This document shows, piece by piece, positions 18,885-29,049 of a stretch of 64,000 nt of DNA. The stretch is from the NCBI RefSeq assembly GCF_032583975.1, contig NZ_JAWHTF010000003.1, one strand, 5' to 3'. Made by a program: the position numbers and the translations under genes. This DNA is from Gilvirhabdus luticola. Lineage in GTDB: Bacteria > Bacteroidota > Bacteroidia > Flavobacteriales > Flavobacteriaceae. Position 1 is the stretch's first letter. Each line of letters starts with the position of its first letter. The notes under the pieces are model-generated. The model did not search any database. It saw nothing but the letters and a program-made list of their open reading frames with translations, and was not told where the DNA came from.

Positions 18885-21800
18885 GTGAAGACTTTAAATT
18901 ATACTTTATATATTGCGTTAAGTATCGCTTTTCTTTTGATATTTTCCTGTAAAAAGAATGTTGAAGAATCATCATCATATTTATTTGATGTTGTAAGTAG
19001 TGACCATACCAATATTCATTTTAAAAATACGATACCAGTAAATAAACTTACAAATTCTTTTATTTATGAATATGTTTATAATGGTGGAGGTGTTGCAATA
19101 GGAGATATAAATAATGATGGTCTTGATGATATTTATTTTACTTCAAATCTTGAGGATAATCAATTGTATCTTAATTTGGGAAACCTTGAGTTTGACAATA
19201 TTACCGAACTGTCTAATACAAAAGGAAAAAGAGGTTGGGCAACTGGAACCAACATGATAGATATTAATAATGATGGTCTTCTGGATATTTATGTGTGTAG
19301 GTCAGGACCTTATCCAAAACCAACGTATTTAGCTAACGAATTATTTCTTAACAAAGGGAACAATGCAGATGGTATTCCCGTATTTGAGGAATCGGCAGAA
19401 CTTTTTGGTTTGGCAGATAGAAGTAACTCTATTCAGTCTGCTTTTATAGATTTTGATTTAGATGGTGATCTAGATATGTATTTGATGAATCATAACCCAC
19501 AAACTTTTTCATTGACAAATAAAACAGATGCATTTTCACCTCTTGGAGATAAATTTTATGTAAATGAAGATGGGAAATATATAGATAAAACAGCAGAAGT
19601 AGGTATTTATTCTAATTCTGTTTCTTATGGATTAGGAGTCGGCATTTCAGATTTAAACCTAGATGGATGGCCAGATATTTACATATCCAATGATTATGAT
19701 GAACCCGATTATATGTATATCAATCAAAAAGATGGGACTTTTAGTGAGGTGATTAAAAAAGCTACCAATCATATTGCCAATTTCTCTATGGGAAATGACA
19801 TTGCAGATTTTGACAATGATGGTTATATGGATGTAATGACATTAGATATGGTTTCAGAAGATAATTATGGAATGAAAACCAGCATGGCGAGTATGAATCC
19901 AGAGAAGTTTAATAAAAATGTTGAAGCTGGCAAGCATTACCAATATATGTATAATGTGTTATTAAAACATAGTACTCATATAGATAGTTTGGGAATTCCA
20001 TTTTATTCTGATATAGGTCAAATAGCTGGAATTTCAAATACAGATTGGAGTTGGGCACCTTTACTCGCAGATTTTGATAATGACGGGTTAAAAGATCTTT
20101 TTATTACTAACGGAATAAAAAAAGACTTTAGGAATAAGGATTACTATAACATGATGAAAAAATATAGAAGTGAAAACCCTGATGCACTATCTAACGAGAA
20201 AAAAATCACGTACCTTCTAGAAGAGATGCCATCAAGACCCCATAAAAATTATTTTTATAAAAACGATGGCGGATTAACGTTTAAGAATACTTCAGATATT
20301 TGGATGCAAGATCCATCAAAAACACTTTCTAATGGTGCTGCCTACGCAGATTTAGACAATGATGGAGATTTAGATTTAGTAATCAATAATGTTGATGAAG
20401 AAGCCTTAATCTTGAGAAACAATACGAATGAAACATCTAACCATATTAATTTTGAGTTTAGAGGACTACCAAAAAATTCAATGGGAATAGGTGTGAAAGC
20501 CATTATTTATGCAAATAATCAACAGCAGGTTTTTGAGAACTATTCTGTAAGAGGTTACCAGTCTTCTGTGCCACCTAAAATTTATGTTGGGTTAGGAGAG
20601 ATCTCTAAAGTTGACTCTGTTCAAATTTATTGGCCAAATCATAAAGTACAGAAACTATCAAGCCCAGAAATTAATAAACTAATTACTATATATTATGCCG
20701 AAGATAAAGTCGTACAAGTTTCAAACACAGGAAAAGAAAATACTCTTTTCACTTTCTCAAAAGTATTATCAAATTTAAAGCATATAGAGAATGACTATGA
20801 CGATTACAAAGAGCAAGTGCTTTTACCACATAAAATGTCTCAATTTGGACCAGCAATAGCAGTTGGAGACATTAATTCGGATGGGTTAGAAGACATTTAT
20901 TTTGGACAGAGTACAGGATCTGTTTCATCAATATTTATTCAAAATTCAAATGGTGATTTTAAAGAAATTCAAACTTTTGAGGAAGATGCAATTTATGAAG
21001 ATATTGATGCTGAATTTTTCGATTTCGATAAAGACGGTGATTTAGACCTTTATGTTGCTAGTGGCGGAAACGAATTTGAGCCAAATTCTCAAAATTACGC
21101 AGATAGATTATATGAAAATAAGAATGGAATATTAATAAAGCGTATGGATTTACTTCCAAGCGATTTACGCATTAGTAGTTCAAGAATTCGAATAGCAGAT
21201 TATGACAATAATGGATATCCAGATTTATTTGTTGGAGGAAGACTTATACCACATGATTATCCAAATCCGGAAAGTAGTTACATATTGAAAAATAATAATG
21301 GACATTTTGAAGATGTAACTCAATTAAGTGCTCCAGGTCTTATTAACATTGGATTGGTTACAGATGCTACTTGGACTGATTTTGATAGTGATGGCGATTA
21401 CGATCTTTGTCTTGTTGGAGAGTGGATGCAACCTACATTTTTTGAAAATGACAATAATATTCTAAATAAAGTAGAATTTGAAAACTTTGAAAAGTTGTCA
21501 GGATGGTATTATTCAATTAAGGCAATAGATATTGATAATGATGGTGATGAAGATTATATTGTGGGAAATTTAGGTGAAAATTATAAGTATAAAGCAAATA
21601 GTACAGAACCATTTGAAGTTTATTATCATGATTTCGATGACAACGGAAGAAGAGATATCGTACTTAGTTATTATAATTTCGGTGAATTATTTCCAGTAAG
21701 AGGTAAATCTTGTTCAACAGAACAAATTCCCGACATAAAGAAAATAATACCAACCTATGACCAATTTGGAAAATCTACCGTTGCAGATATTTATGGTGAA

Positions 21801-22211
21801 GAAAACCTTAAAGAGTCTTTACGTTTGTTAAGTTATAATTTTAAAAGTGGAATTTTGAAAAACAATGGGTCAGGAAATTTTGAATTTATTAATCTACCTG
21901 AAATTGCTCAAATATCTTCAGTAAATGATATACTTATTTATGATGTAGACCAAGATCAAGATTTGGACATTATTTTAGCAGGAAATTTATTTACTTCAGA
22001 GATTGAAACCCCAAGAAATGATGCAGGTTATGGAATGGTTTTGGTTAATGAAGGAAATTTTAATTTTAAGCCCATAAATGTTAATTATAGTGGTTTGTTT
22101 TTACCCAATGATGTCAAAAATTTGCGGTTAATCAATATAAAAAATAAACCTCATATTTTAGTTGGAAACAATAATGATGTCATACAAGTACTTAAACTTA
22201 ATATTCAATAA
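18885..22211 (+). CDS. FG-GAP/VCBS repeat lipoprotein with ASPIC/UnbV domain
   Basis: Large (1108 residues) envelope protein starting at GTG 18885, which opens onto a lipoprotein leader (FLLIFSC). Many calcium-binding repeats of the form GDINNDGLDDIYFTS, DINNDGLLDIYV, DFDNDGYMDVMT and DLDNDGDLDLVINN suggest a beta-propeller or two in tandem; an ASPIC/UnbV-type segment (RGYQSSVPPKIYVGLG...VDSVQIYWPNHKVQ) lies near residues 540-600, and further FG-GAP repeats follow. Proteins of this kind are frequent next to SusC/D pairs in Bacteroidota, but their function is not established; surface glycan or glycoprotein binding is a reasonable guess. It lies between two terminators and is probably transcribed alone. 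Confidence 0.9.
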   Translation: MKTLNYTLYIALSIAFLLIFSCKKNVEESSSYLFDVVSSDHTNIHFKNTIPVNKLTNSFIYEYVYNGGGVAIGDINNDGLDDIYFTSNLEDNQLYLNLGNLEFDNITELSNTKGKRGWATGTNMIDINNDGLLDIYVCRSGPYPKPTYLANELFLNKGNNADGIPVFEESAELFGLADRSNSIQSAFIDFDLDGDLDMYLMNHNPQTFSLTNKTDAFSPLGDKFYVNEDGKYIDKTAEVGIYSNSVSYGLGVGISDLNLDGWPDIYISNDYDEPDYMYINQKDGTFSEVIKKATNHIANFSMGNDIADFDNDGYMDVMTLDMVSEDNYGMKTSMASMNPEKFNKNVEAGKHYQYMYNVLLKHSTHIDSLGIPFYSDIGQIAGISNTDWSWAPLLADFDNDGLKDLFITNGIKKDFRNKDYYNMMKKYRSENPDALSNEKKITYLLEEMPSRPHKNYFYKNDGGLTFKNTSDIWMQDPSKTLSNGAAYADLDNDGDLDLVINNVDEEALILRNNTNETSNHINFEFRGLPKNSMGIGVKAIIYANNQQQVFENYSVRGYQSSVPPKIYVGLGEISKVDSVQIYWPNHKVQKLSSPEINKLITIYYAEDKVVQVSNTGKENTLFTFSKVLSNLKHIENDYDDYKEQVLLPHKMSQFGPAIAVGDINSDGLEDIYFGQSTGSVSSIFIQNSNGDFKEIQTFEEDAIYEDIDAEFFDFDKDGDLDLYVASGGNEFEPNSQNYADRLYENKNGILIKRMDLLPSDLRISSSRIRIADYDNNGYPDLFVGGRLIPHDYPNPESSYILKNNNGHFEDVTQLSAPGLINIGLVTDATWTDFDSDGDYDLCLVGEWMQPTFFENDNNILNKVEFENFEKLSGWYYSIKAIDIDNDGDEDYIVGNLGENYKYKANSTEPFEVYYHDFDDNGRRDIVLSYYNFGELFPVRGKSCSTEQIPDIKKIIPTYDQFGKSTVADIYGEENLKESLRLLSYNFKSGILKNNGSGNFEFINLPEIAQISSVNDILIYDVDQDQDLDIILAGNLFTSEIETPRNDAGYGMVLVNEGNFNFKPINVNYSGLFLPNDVKNLRLINIKNKPHILVGNNNDVIQVLKLNIQ

Positions 22212-22216
22212 GAAAT

Positions 22217-22255
22217 AAGTAACAAAGTATTATTTGTTGTAACTTTTTATTTTTT
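22217..22255 (+). terminator. Probable intrinsic terminator after the UnbV gene
   Basis: AACAAA (22221-22226) pairs with TTTGTT (22233-22238); outer AAGT can pair with ACTT with a small bulge; a T-rich tail (22243-22255) follows. Confidence 0.5.
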
Positions 22256-22348
22256 CGAATTTTTATTTGCCCACGTTGGTTATTCGTCGAAATTCTTATA
22301 ACATTAGTTAAAGAGAGCTTAATTTTGAGATTATAAAATTTTAATACA

Positions 22349-24283
22349 ATGGTTACCAATATACAGTTTAAAAATTTAGATGATATTAGTTACAAAGAAG
22401 CAGGGATCTTTGAGAATACACGATTCGAAAAAATCCATAATATTGTATTTGATGACTCAAATTGTGGTTCTAAAATAGTAGCAAAAGAAATTGCAGATCT
22501 TATTAGAGAAAAACAATCTAAAAATAAAAAATGTGTTTTAGGTTTAGCTACAGGCTCATCACCTATAAGAGTTTATGACGAGCTAGTAAGAATGCACAAG
22601 GAAGAAGGATTGAGTTTTAAAAATGTTGTTACTTTTAATTTAGATGAATATTTTCCAATGTCTGAAGATAATGAGCAAAGCTATCATTATTTTATGCATG
22701 ATCACTTATTCAATCATATAGATATTTTAAAAGAAAATATACATATCCCAAAAGGAGATATTGATTCGGATAAGATATTAGACTTTTGTATTGATTATGA
22801 AAAGAAAATTAAAGATTATGGTGGTTTAGATTTTCAATTATTGGGTATTGGTAGAACAGGGCATATCGGTTTTAACGAACCCGGTTCTCATAGCAAATCA
22901 AGAACAAGGTTAATTACATTGGACCATGTCACGAGAACAGATGCAGCATTTTCATTTTTAGGTTTGGATAACGTTCCCAAAAGAGCTATTACTATGGGAA
23001 TAGGAACTATAAAGGAAGCCAAACGAATTGTTTTATTAGCTTGGGGAGAAAATAAAGCATCAACTATTAAAGAGACCATAGAAGGAGAAATTTCATCTCA
23101 TGTCCCAGCAACTTATCTTCAAGGTCATAATAACACAACTTTTGTTCTAGATAAAGGTGCAGCTTCTTTACTTACTCAATATCATACACCGTGGTTAGTT
23201 GGCCCTTGTGATTGGAATGAAAACCTTACTCGACAGGCTATTGTATGGTTGTGTAAACTTACTTCGAAGTCTATTTTGAAATTGACTGATAAAGACTATA
23301 ACGATAATGGCATGGAAAGCCTTTTGGCTCAAGAAGGCAGTGCTTATTATTTAAACATAAAGAACTTTAATATTCTCCAGAACACAATTACAGGTTGGCC
23401 TGGCGGTAAACCAAATGCAGATGATTCACGGAGACCGGAAAGAGCATTACCAGAACGAAAAAGAGTGATCATTTTTAGTCCACATCCTGATGATGATGTT
23501 ATTTCAATGGGAGGAACTTTTGATAGATTGGTTGAGCAAGGACATGACGTTCATATCGCTTATCAAACATCAGGTAATATAGCGGTTTCAAATTATGAAG
23601 CTATGAAGTTCGCAGAGGTTGGTCTGGAATTAGATTCAAAAAATAAGTTGTTTAAGAGCATTGTGGATTTTGCTCATAACAATCTAACGTCTGAATTAAA
23701 CACACCAGAACTATTAAAAATAAAAGGTATTATTCGCCAGAAAGAGTCTTTAGCAGCAACAAGATATATTGGTATCCCTGATGATCATGTACATTTTCTT
23801 AATTTACCTTTTTATGAGACCGGAAAAATCAAGAAAAACGTTTTAAGCCAACCAGATATTGATTTAATGGTTGATATCATTAGTCGTATTAAGCCTCATC
23901 AAATTTATGCGGCAGGTGATTTGGCGGATCCTCATGGAACGCATAGAGTTTGTTTAAATGCACTGTTTAAAGCACTTGAAGCAATCAAACACAAAGAATT
24001 TATGAAAGATTGTTGGGTTTGGCTTTATCGTGGAGCTTGGCATGAATGGGGAATACATGAAATAGACATGGCAGTCCCAATGAGTCCAGATCAAGTAGCT
24101 AGAAAGAGAAGAGCAATATTCTTCCATCAGTCCCAAAAAGATAATGTTATGTTTCAAGGAGATGATGCCAGAGAATTTTGGGTAAGAGCTGAAGAACGAA
24201 ACAAGGAGACAGCAACAAAGTACAGAGCACTTGGCATGGCAGATTATGAAGCCATGGAAGCTTTTAAAAGACACTTCTATTAG
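22349..24283 (+). CDS. nagB: Glucosamine-6-phosphate deaminase fused to a PIG-L/LmbE-type deacetylase domain
   Basis: The N-terminal half (residues about 25-290) is a NagB deaminase converting glucosamine-6-P to fructose-6-P: LGLATGSSPIRVYDEL, FNLDEYFPM (D99 matches the catalytic D72 of E. coli) and GIGRTGHIGFNEP (H172 and E177 match H143 and E148). The residue matching D141 is Thr170. The C-terminal half (about 370-640) is a PIG-L family domain with a PHPDDD metal motif near 376 and a DPHGTH motif later. This long fused form is typical of Bacteroidota. It starts the amino-sugar operon and would handle GlcNAc released by GH20, GH18 and GH163 enzymes. Whether the PIG-L half deacetylates an amino sugar is not known. 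Confidence 0.93.
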   Translation: MVTNIQFKNLDDISYKEAGIFENTRFEKIHNIVFDDSNCGSKIVAKEIADLIREKQSKNKKCVLGLATGSSPIRVYDELVRMHKEEGLSFKNVVTFNLDEYFPMSEDNEQSYHYFMHDHLFNHIDILKENIHIPKGDIDSDKILDFCIDYEKKIKDYGGLDFQLLGIGRTGHIGFNEPGSHSKSRTRLITLDHVTRTDAAFSFLGLDNVPKRAITMGIGTIKEAKRIVLLAWGENKASTIKETIEGEISSHVPATYLQGHNNTTFVLDKGAASLLTQYHTPWLVGPCDWNENLTRQAIVWLCKLTSKSILKLTDKDYNDNGMESLLAQEGSAYYLNIKNFNILQNTITGWPGGKPNADDSRRPERALPERKRVIIFSPHPDDDVISMGGTFDRLVEQGHDVHIAYQTSGNIAVSNYEAMKFAEVGLELDSKNKLFKSIVDFAHNNLTSELNTPELLKIKGIIRQKESLAATRYIGIPDDHVHFLNLPFYETGKIKKNVLSQPDIDLMVDIISRIKPHQIYAAGDLADPHGTHRVCLNALFKALEAIKHKEFMKDCWVWLYRGAWHEWGIHEIDMAVPMSPDQVARKRRAIFFHQSQKDNVMFQGDDAREFWVRAEERNKETATKYRALGMADYEAMEAFKRHFY

Positions 24284-24372
24284 GGTAAAAATTGAGCCAT
24301 AATATTTTATTTTTCTTTATTAAGAAGATATAATTATTTTGAGAATTTTCAACTAATTCTAAACACTGAAAT

Positions 24373-25569
24373 ATGAAAAGTTTGAAATGTTTTGTTTTTT
24401 TCTATTTAATATTATTGATATCGTGTAATAAAAAAGAGAAAACTTTAGATAAAAAAGAACATTCAATTAGTGTTATGGCCTATTATGTGCCAAAACAGGA
24501 TTACCCAATAAATCAACTTCCATTAAATAAATTAACACATATAATATTTTCTTTCAGCAAGGTTATTGACGGTGAGATGAAATTTAATAATCAAGAGAAT
24601 GATTCATTACTTCATGAGGTTGTAAAACAACGAGAAAAACATCCTGATTTAAAAGTCATGATAGCTTGTGGCGGTTGGGGCGCTGATGGTTTTTCAGATA
24701 TGGCTAGCACCGCAGATAACAGACAAAAGTTTGTAAAAAGTTCAATAGATTTTGTAAAGAAATATGATTTAGATGGTATTAATATAGATTGGGAGTACCC
24801 TACTATTCCAGCAGCAAATACAGGTGCTAGAGTTGAAGACAAACAGAATTTTACGCTGTTGATGAAAGAATTACGGCAAGAATTGAATACTTTGGAAAGA
24901 ACTCAAACACTAACATTTGCATCAGCTGGTTGGGAGAGATATTATGACAATATTGAACTCAATGAAGTTATGCAAAATGTTGATTATATGAATATTATGA
25001 CTTATGATCAGGTTGGAGGATCCTCACCATTTACAGGACATCATACACCTTTGGGACTGATTATGGAAGAAGATATTATTGATACACCATTATATGTTTA
25101 TCTCCAAGAGAAAAAAGTTCAAATGGAGAATAGTGGTAGAAAATTTGAGCCAAGGTCAGCTGAAAGGATAATTGATTATTGCATTGATAAAGGCGTAAAA
25201 CCTGAAAAAATAGTTATAGGAGCTGCTTTTTATGGCAGGGCATGGAAAGGTGTTCCTCCAGAAAACAATGGCCTTTATCAGCCTAATAAAGGTGCATATA
25301 TTGGCTGGAGTTCTTATAGTCAAATACGTAAGGAATTTGAAACCAATAAAAACTATCAACGGAATTGGGATTCTATTGCTAAAGCTCCATACCTCTTTAG
25401 TGCCAATGATAGCATTTTCATATCCTATGATGATACTTTATCGGTAAAATTAAAAACAAAATATGCTATAAATAAAAATCTGGGAGGCATTATGTTTTGG
25501 CAATTGACTAATGATACAAAAGAGGAGAAAAGTCTGTTACAATCAATTTATGATGCTGCAAAAGAATAA
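24373..25569 (+). CDS. GH18 chitinase-like glycosidase, lipoprotein
   Basis: GH18 hydrolase of chitinase type: substrate-assisted cleavage beside an N-acetylglucosamine. The 398-residue protein has a lipoprotein leader (LLISC), the SxGG-like ACGGWG strand (98-103) and the catalytic D-G-I-N-I-D-W-E (134-141), in which E141 is the acid and the first inner Asp of the usual DxxDxDxE is Asn137. MNIMTYD and the final GGIMFWQL strand complete the barrel. The gene sits between nagB and GH20 genes and may cut chitin oligomers or the chitobiose core of N-glycans; sequence does not decide which. Confidence 0.92.
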   Translation: MKSLKCFVFFYLILLISCNKKEKTLDKKEHSISVMAYYVPKQDYPINQLPLNKLTHIIFSFSKVIDGEMKFNNQENDSLLHEVVKQREKHPDLKVMIACGGWGADGFSDMASTADNRQKFVKSSIDFVKKYDLDGINIDWEYPTIPAANTGARVEDKQNFTLLMKELRQELNTLERTQTLTFASAGWERYYDNIELNEVMQNVDYMNIMTYDQVGGSSPFTGHHTPLGLIMEEDIIDTPLYVYLQEKKVQMENSGRKFEPRSAERIIDYCIDKGVKPEKIVIGAAFYGRAWKGVPPENNGLYQPNKGAYIGWSSYSQIRKEFETNKNYQRNWDSIAKAPYLFSANDSIFISYDDTLSVKLKTKYAINKNLGGIMFWQLTNDTKEEKSLLQSIYDAAKE

Positions 25570-25600
25570 GAATAATCAAATTTGATTTCATATCTGGTTA

Positions 25601-26245
25601 ATGGAATATATCAAGGAAGCTTGTGTTGAAGGAATACAACAAGCTGTTAATGCAGAAAGGTTTGGTGCTCATAGAATTGAATTATGTAACCATTTAGAGG
25701 TTGATGGACTTACTCCAGAAATAAGTACTATTAAAGAGGTTAAAGAGCATTTAAGCATACCTATTAGGGTAATGATAAGACCTAGAAGTGGAGATTTTGT
25801 TTATACCAATGAGGAATTGAGGTTAATGAAAGAGCAAATCAAAGCATGTAAAACATTAAAAGTTGATGGAGTGGTTTTTGGTATTTTGAATTCCGATAAC
25901 ACCTTGAATATAGAAAAGATAAAAATTTTAACTCGATTAGCTTATCCATTAAAAGTTGTTATTCATAAGGCCATTGATTTGACGCCTAATGTATGTGAAT
26001 CTTTGCAGGAACTAATGACTATAAAGGGTGTTAATACAGTACTGACATCTGGAGGACATAGTACCGCAGAGAAAGGGAAACACGTTTTAAAAAAAATGGT
26101 TGAATTATCAGAGAATAAATTAGAGGTGCTTCCAGCTGGAAAAATTGATAATCAAAATATAAATGAGTTACACAAATTTGTAGGTGCTAGAGCCTATCAC
26201 GGAAAAAAAATAGTGGGAAGACTTGATTTAACCACTCAAATCTAA
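25601..26245 (+). CDS. cutC: CutC family TIM-barrel protein
   Basis: A 214-residue CutC family member: GAHRIELCNHLEVDGLTPE, IRVMIRPRSGDFVYTNEE, DGVVFGILN and VLTSGG are the characteristic blocks. CutC was named for copper tolerance, but its biochemical activity is unsettled. It has no signal peptide and is therefore cytoplasmic. Its gene is 31 bases after the GH18 gene and 11 bases before the lactonase-type gene, within an amino-sugar operon, which hints at a sugar-related role. The HRAFD block of many members is HKAID here. Confidence 0.88.
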   Translation: MEYIKEACVEGIQQAVNAERFGAHRIELCNHLEVDGLTPEISTIKEVKEHLSIPIRVMIRPRSGDFVYTNEELRLMKEQIKACKTLKVDGVVFGILNSDNTLNIEKIKILTRLAYPLKVVIHKAIDLTPNVCESLQELMTIKGVNTVLTSGGHSTAEKGKHVLKKMVELSENKLEVLPAGKIDNQNINELHKFVGARAYHGKKIVGRLDLTTQI

Positions 26246-26256
26246 AATTATAAAAT

Positions 26257-27321
26257 ATGATTACAAATGCTAAAATTTTAATTTTCTTTATCGGTAGCTA
26301 TACCCAAATGATATCACCTAATTTTGGCGGTAATGGAAAAGGTATATATTCAATGGCATTAAATACCGAAACAGGAGAAGTCAATATTCTTCATAGTACT
26401 CAAGCTACTAACCCTAGTTATATTGCTTTAAGCGATGACAATAATTTTCTTTATAGTATTACTGAAGTATCCCAAAAAGAAGAACCAGTTGTACAAGCTT
26501 TTAAAATAAATGAAGATTACTCCTTAAAACTCATCAATTCTGTGCCAATTGACGGAAGTTACCCATGTCATATTTTATATACTTCAAATGGTGTATTAGT
26601 ATCTTGTTATGGTTCTGGAAATGTCCTCCAATTCCCAATATTGCCTTCTGGAGAGTTGTCAGAAAGTATTACTAATTATAAGCATTCGGGTTTTGGTGTA
26701 AATCCTGACAGACAAGAAATGCCACATGCACATCAAGCAGTTTTACACCCAAATGGCGTTGACGTCTTTGTGTCAGATTTGGGTATAGATATGCTTAAGG
26801 CTTATAAATTCTCGGGAGATAGTTTGGCAAAGAACGAAAATAACGATGTTAGTGTTTTAACAGGTGGTGGACCAAGACATATGGTTTTTAATGAGAAAGG
26901 TACGGTAGGGTATGTCTTAAATGAGTTGACAGGTGTTGTTTCAGTTATGGAAGAAGAAATGGGAAAATTTAATGTTGTAAATTCATATAATTCGTTGCCA
27001 ACAAGTTATAGGAAGCAACCTGCATCTTCTGCCATAAGAATTCACCCAAACGGAAAATATTTATATGCTGCAAATCGAATTTTTGAAGCCATAACAATTT
27101 TTAAGATTGATGATGAAGAACTCAAACTAATTGATTACAATTTTACTGAAGGAGAAACTATACGAGAATTCAATATCTCGCCAGATGGTAATTGGCTTAT
27201 CGCTGCTCACCAAAGTTCCAACGATTTGGTAGTTTACCATATTGGAAAAGATGGGAAATTAACTGAAAAATTTCGTACAAAAGAAGTTCAATCACCAGTT
27301 AGCATTGCTTTTAAAAAATGA
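26257..27321 (+). CDS. Lactonase family seven-bladed beta-propeller protein (6-phosphogluconolactonase-like)
   Basis: A 354-residue beta-propeller of the bacterial lactonase family. It shows FFIGSYTQ near the start, the repeated blade ends (PSYIALSDDNNFLYSITE, RIHPNGKYLYAANR, NISPDGNWLIAAHQ) and the MPHAHQAVLHPNGVDVFVSDLG block holding the conserved acidic/His pocket. Relatives include a 6-phosphogluconolactonase and carboxymuconate-cyclising enzymes, but many are uncharacterised. The short hydrophobic N-terminus is not a convincing signal peptide. Its place in the operon suggests it opens a lactone produced from a released sugar; that is inference. Confidence 0.85.
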   Translation: MITNAKILIFFIGSYTQMISPNFGGNGKGIYSMALNTETGEVNILHSTQATNPSYIALSDDNNFLYSITEVSQKEEPVVQAFKINEDYSLKLINSVPIDGSYPCHILYTSNGVLVSCYGSGNVLQFPILPSGELSESITNYKHSGFGVNPDRQEMPHAHQAVLHPNGVDVFVSDLGIDMLKAYKFSGDSLAKNENNDVSVLTGGGPRHMVFNEKGTVGYVLNELTGVVSVMEEEMGKFNVVNSYNSLPTSYRKQPASSAIRIHPNGKYLYAANRIFEAITIFKIDDEELKLIDYNFTEGETIREFNISPDGNWLIAAHQSSNDLVVYHIGKDGKLTEKFRTKEVQSPVSIAFKK

Positions 27322-27352
27322 GTAATGCTATAATTACTAATAATTAATAAGG

Positions 27353-28972
27353 ATGAAATATTATAATCCTTATCTGTTACTGATATCAATTTTTGTTTTA
27401 TTTAACGGATGCTCAACAATTAAAACAGAACAATCTATGCCTAATATATTACCTAAACCTCAATCTCAACAAATCATTAATAAATCGCTTGAATTATCTT
27501 CTCCAATAAAGTTATACGCTAATAATGAATTTGATTTAGCGGCAGATTTTTTAACTAGTTTTATCACTAGTGGAAGCGGCATGGAAGTGATGTTTGTGGA
27601 TCAATTAAAGGATGCAACGATAATTTTGAAATATGATGAAGGAATTGAAAACCGAGAAGAATATGTTTTAGATATTAATGAAAATAGAATTAAAATATTA
27701 TCTAAAACTAACAATGGTGCATTTTATGGCGTACAATCATTAAGACAAATGTTACCATTTTCTTTTGAAAGTGGAAATTATTCTGAAAAAAAAGTAGAAC
27801 TTCCTTGTGTTGTGATTAATGATAAACCTCGATTTTCATATAGAGGTATGCATTTAGACGTTTCTAGACATTTTTTTAAAGTAGAAGAAGTGAAAAAATA
27901 TATTGATCATTTAGCTATGTTGAAATTTAATACCTTTCATTGGCACCTTACCGATGATCAAGGTTGGCGAATTGAAATAAAAAAATATCCTAAACTAACT
28001 ACAACAGGAGGATTCAGAGATGAAACTTTAATTGGGCATTATAGTCAAGAACCTGAACAATATGATGGCCAAAAGTATGGTGGATATTATACACAAGAGG
28101 AAATTAAGGATGTTGTGGCGTACGCAACAAAAAGATCAATCACTGTCATCCCAGAAATTGAGATGCCCGGACATTCATTAGCTGCTTTGTCCGCTTATCC
28201 AGAATATGGTTGTGTTGGTAACCAATACAAGAGTGCTACAAAATGGGGAATTTTTGATGATATTTATTGCAGTAAAGACTCTACGTTTACATTTTTAGAA
28301 GATATTCTAGACGAAGTGATTGCATTATTCCCAAGCACTTATATTCATATAGGCGGTGATGAAGCTCCAAAAAAGCGTTGGGAGAAATGTAATGAATGTC
28401 AATCAGTTATGAACAGAGAAGGAATAAAGAACGAGCACGAGTTACAAAGTTACTTCATTACAAAAATTGAAAAATACTTGAATGGTAAAGGTCGGCAAAT
28501 TATTGGTTGGGATGAGATTTTAGAAGGTGGTCTTGCACCAAATGCTACAGTCATGTCATGGCGTGGAGATGAAGGTGCTATTCAAGCTGCAAAGCAACAT
28601 CATAATGTTATTTTAACACCAAATTCGCATGTGTATTTTGATTATTATCAATCTGACGATAAGGATAATGAACCATTGGCAATCGGTGGGTACTTACCAT
28701 TAGAGAAAGTTTATAATTTTAATCCAATTTCTAAAGAGCTTTCTATTGAGGAATCAAAGTATGTTTTAGGCGGGCAAGCCAATATTTGGACAGAATACAT
28801 TCCCGATTTTAAACAAGTGGAATATATGTTTTTTCCTAGAGCTATAGCTTTGAGTGAGGTTTTATGGACATATGATAATCTTGAATATAAAGATTTCATT
28901 TATAGACTTTCTATTTTTGAAGATAGGTTAGATACTTTAAAAATTAATCATTTTACAAAATATAAAGACTAG
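27353..28972 (+). CDS. GH20 beta-N-acetylhexosaminidase, lipoprotein
   Basis: Exo-hexosaminidase releasing terminal beta-GlcNAc or beta-GalNAc by substrate-assisted catalysis. The 539 residues comprise a lipoprotein leader (VLFNGC), an N-terminal GH20b domain (about 30-155) and the catalytic barrel with YRGMHLDVSRHFF, FHWHLTDDQGWRIEIKKYP, PEIEMPGHSLAAL and HIGGDEAPKKRW, whose D336-E337 pair is catalytic. Length is standard for a two-domain enzyme. It is the last gene of the nagB operon and would feed GlcNAc into it from N-glycan antennae or chito-oligosaccharides. Confidence 0.96.
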   Translation: MKYYNPYLLLISIFVLFNGCSTIKTEQSMPNILPKPQSQQIINKSLELSSPIKLYANNEFDLAADFLTSFITSGSGMEVMFVDQLKDATIILKYDEGIENREEYVLDINENRIKILSKTNNGAFYGVQSLRQMLPFSFESGNYSEKKVELPCVVINDKPRFSYRGMHLDVSRHFFKVEEVKKYIDHLAMLKFNTFHWHLTDDQGWRIEIKKYPKLTTTGGFRDETLIGHYSQEPEQYDGQKYGGYYTQEEIKDVVAYATKRSITVIPEIEMPGHSLAALSAYPEYGCVGNQYKSATKWGIFDDIYCSKDSTFTFLEDILDEVIALFPSTYIHIGGDEAPKKRWEKCNECQSVMNREGIKNEHELQSYFITKIEKYLNGKGRQIIGWDEILEGGLAPNATVMSWRGDEGAIQAAKQHHNVILTPNSHVYFDYYQSDDKDNEPLAIGGYLPLEKVYNFNPISKELSIEESKYVLGGQANIWTEYIPDFKQVEYMFFPRAIALSEVLWTYDNLEYKDFIYRLSIFEDRLDTLKINHFTKYKD

Positions 28973-29049
28973 TCTTCTTTTCGTGCAGACTCTTCAACGA
29001 TACTAATCAATAACGACTTAAACAGTAGATAGATTAATCGGTTAAATAA

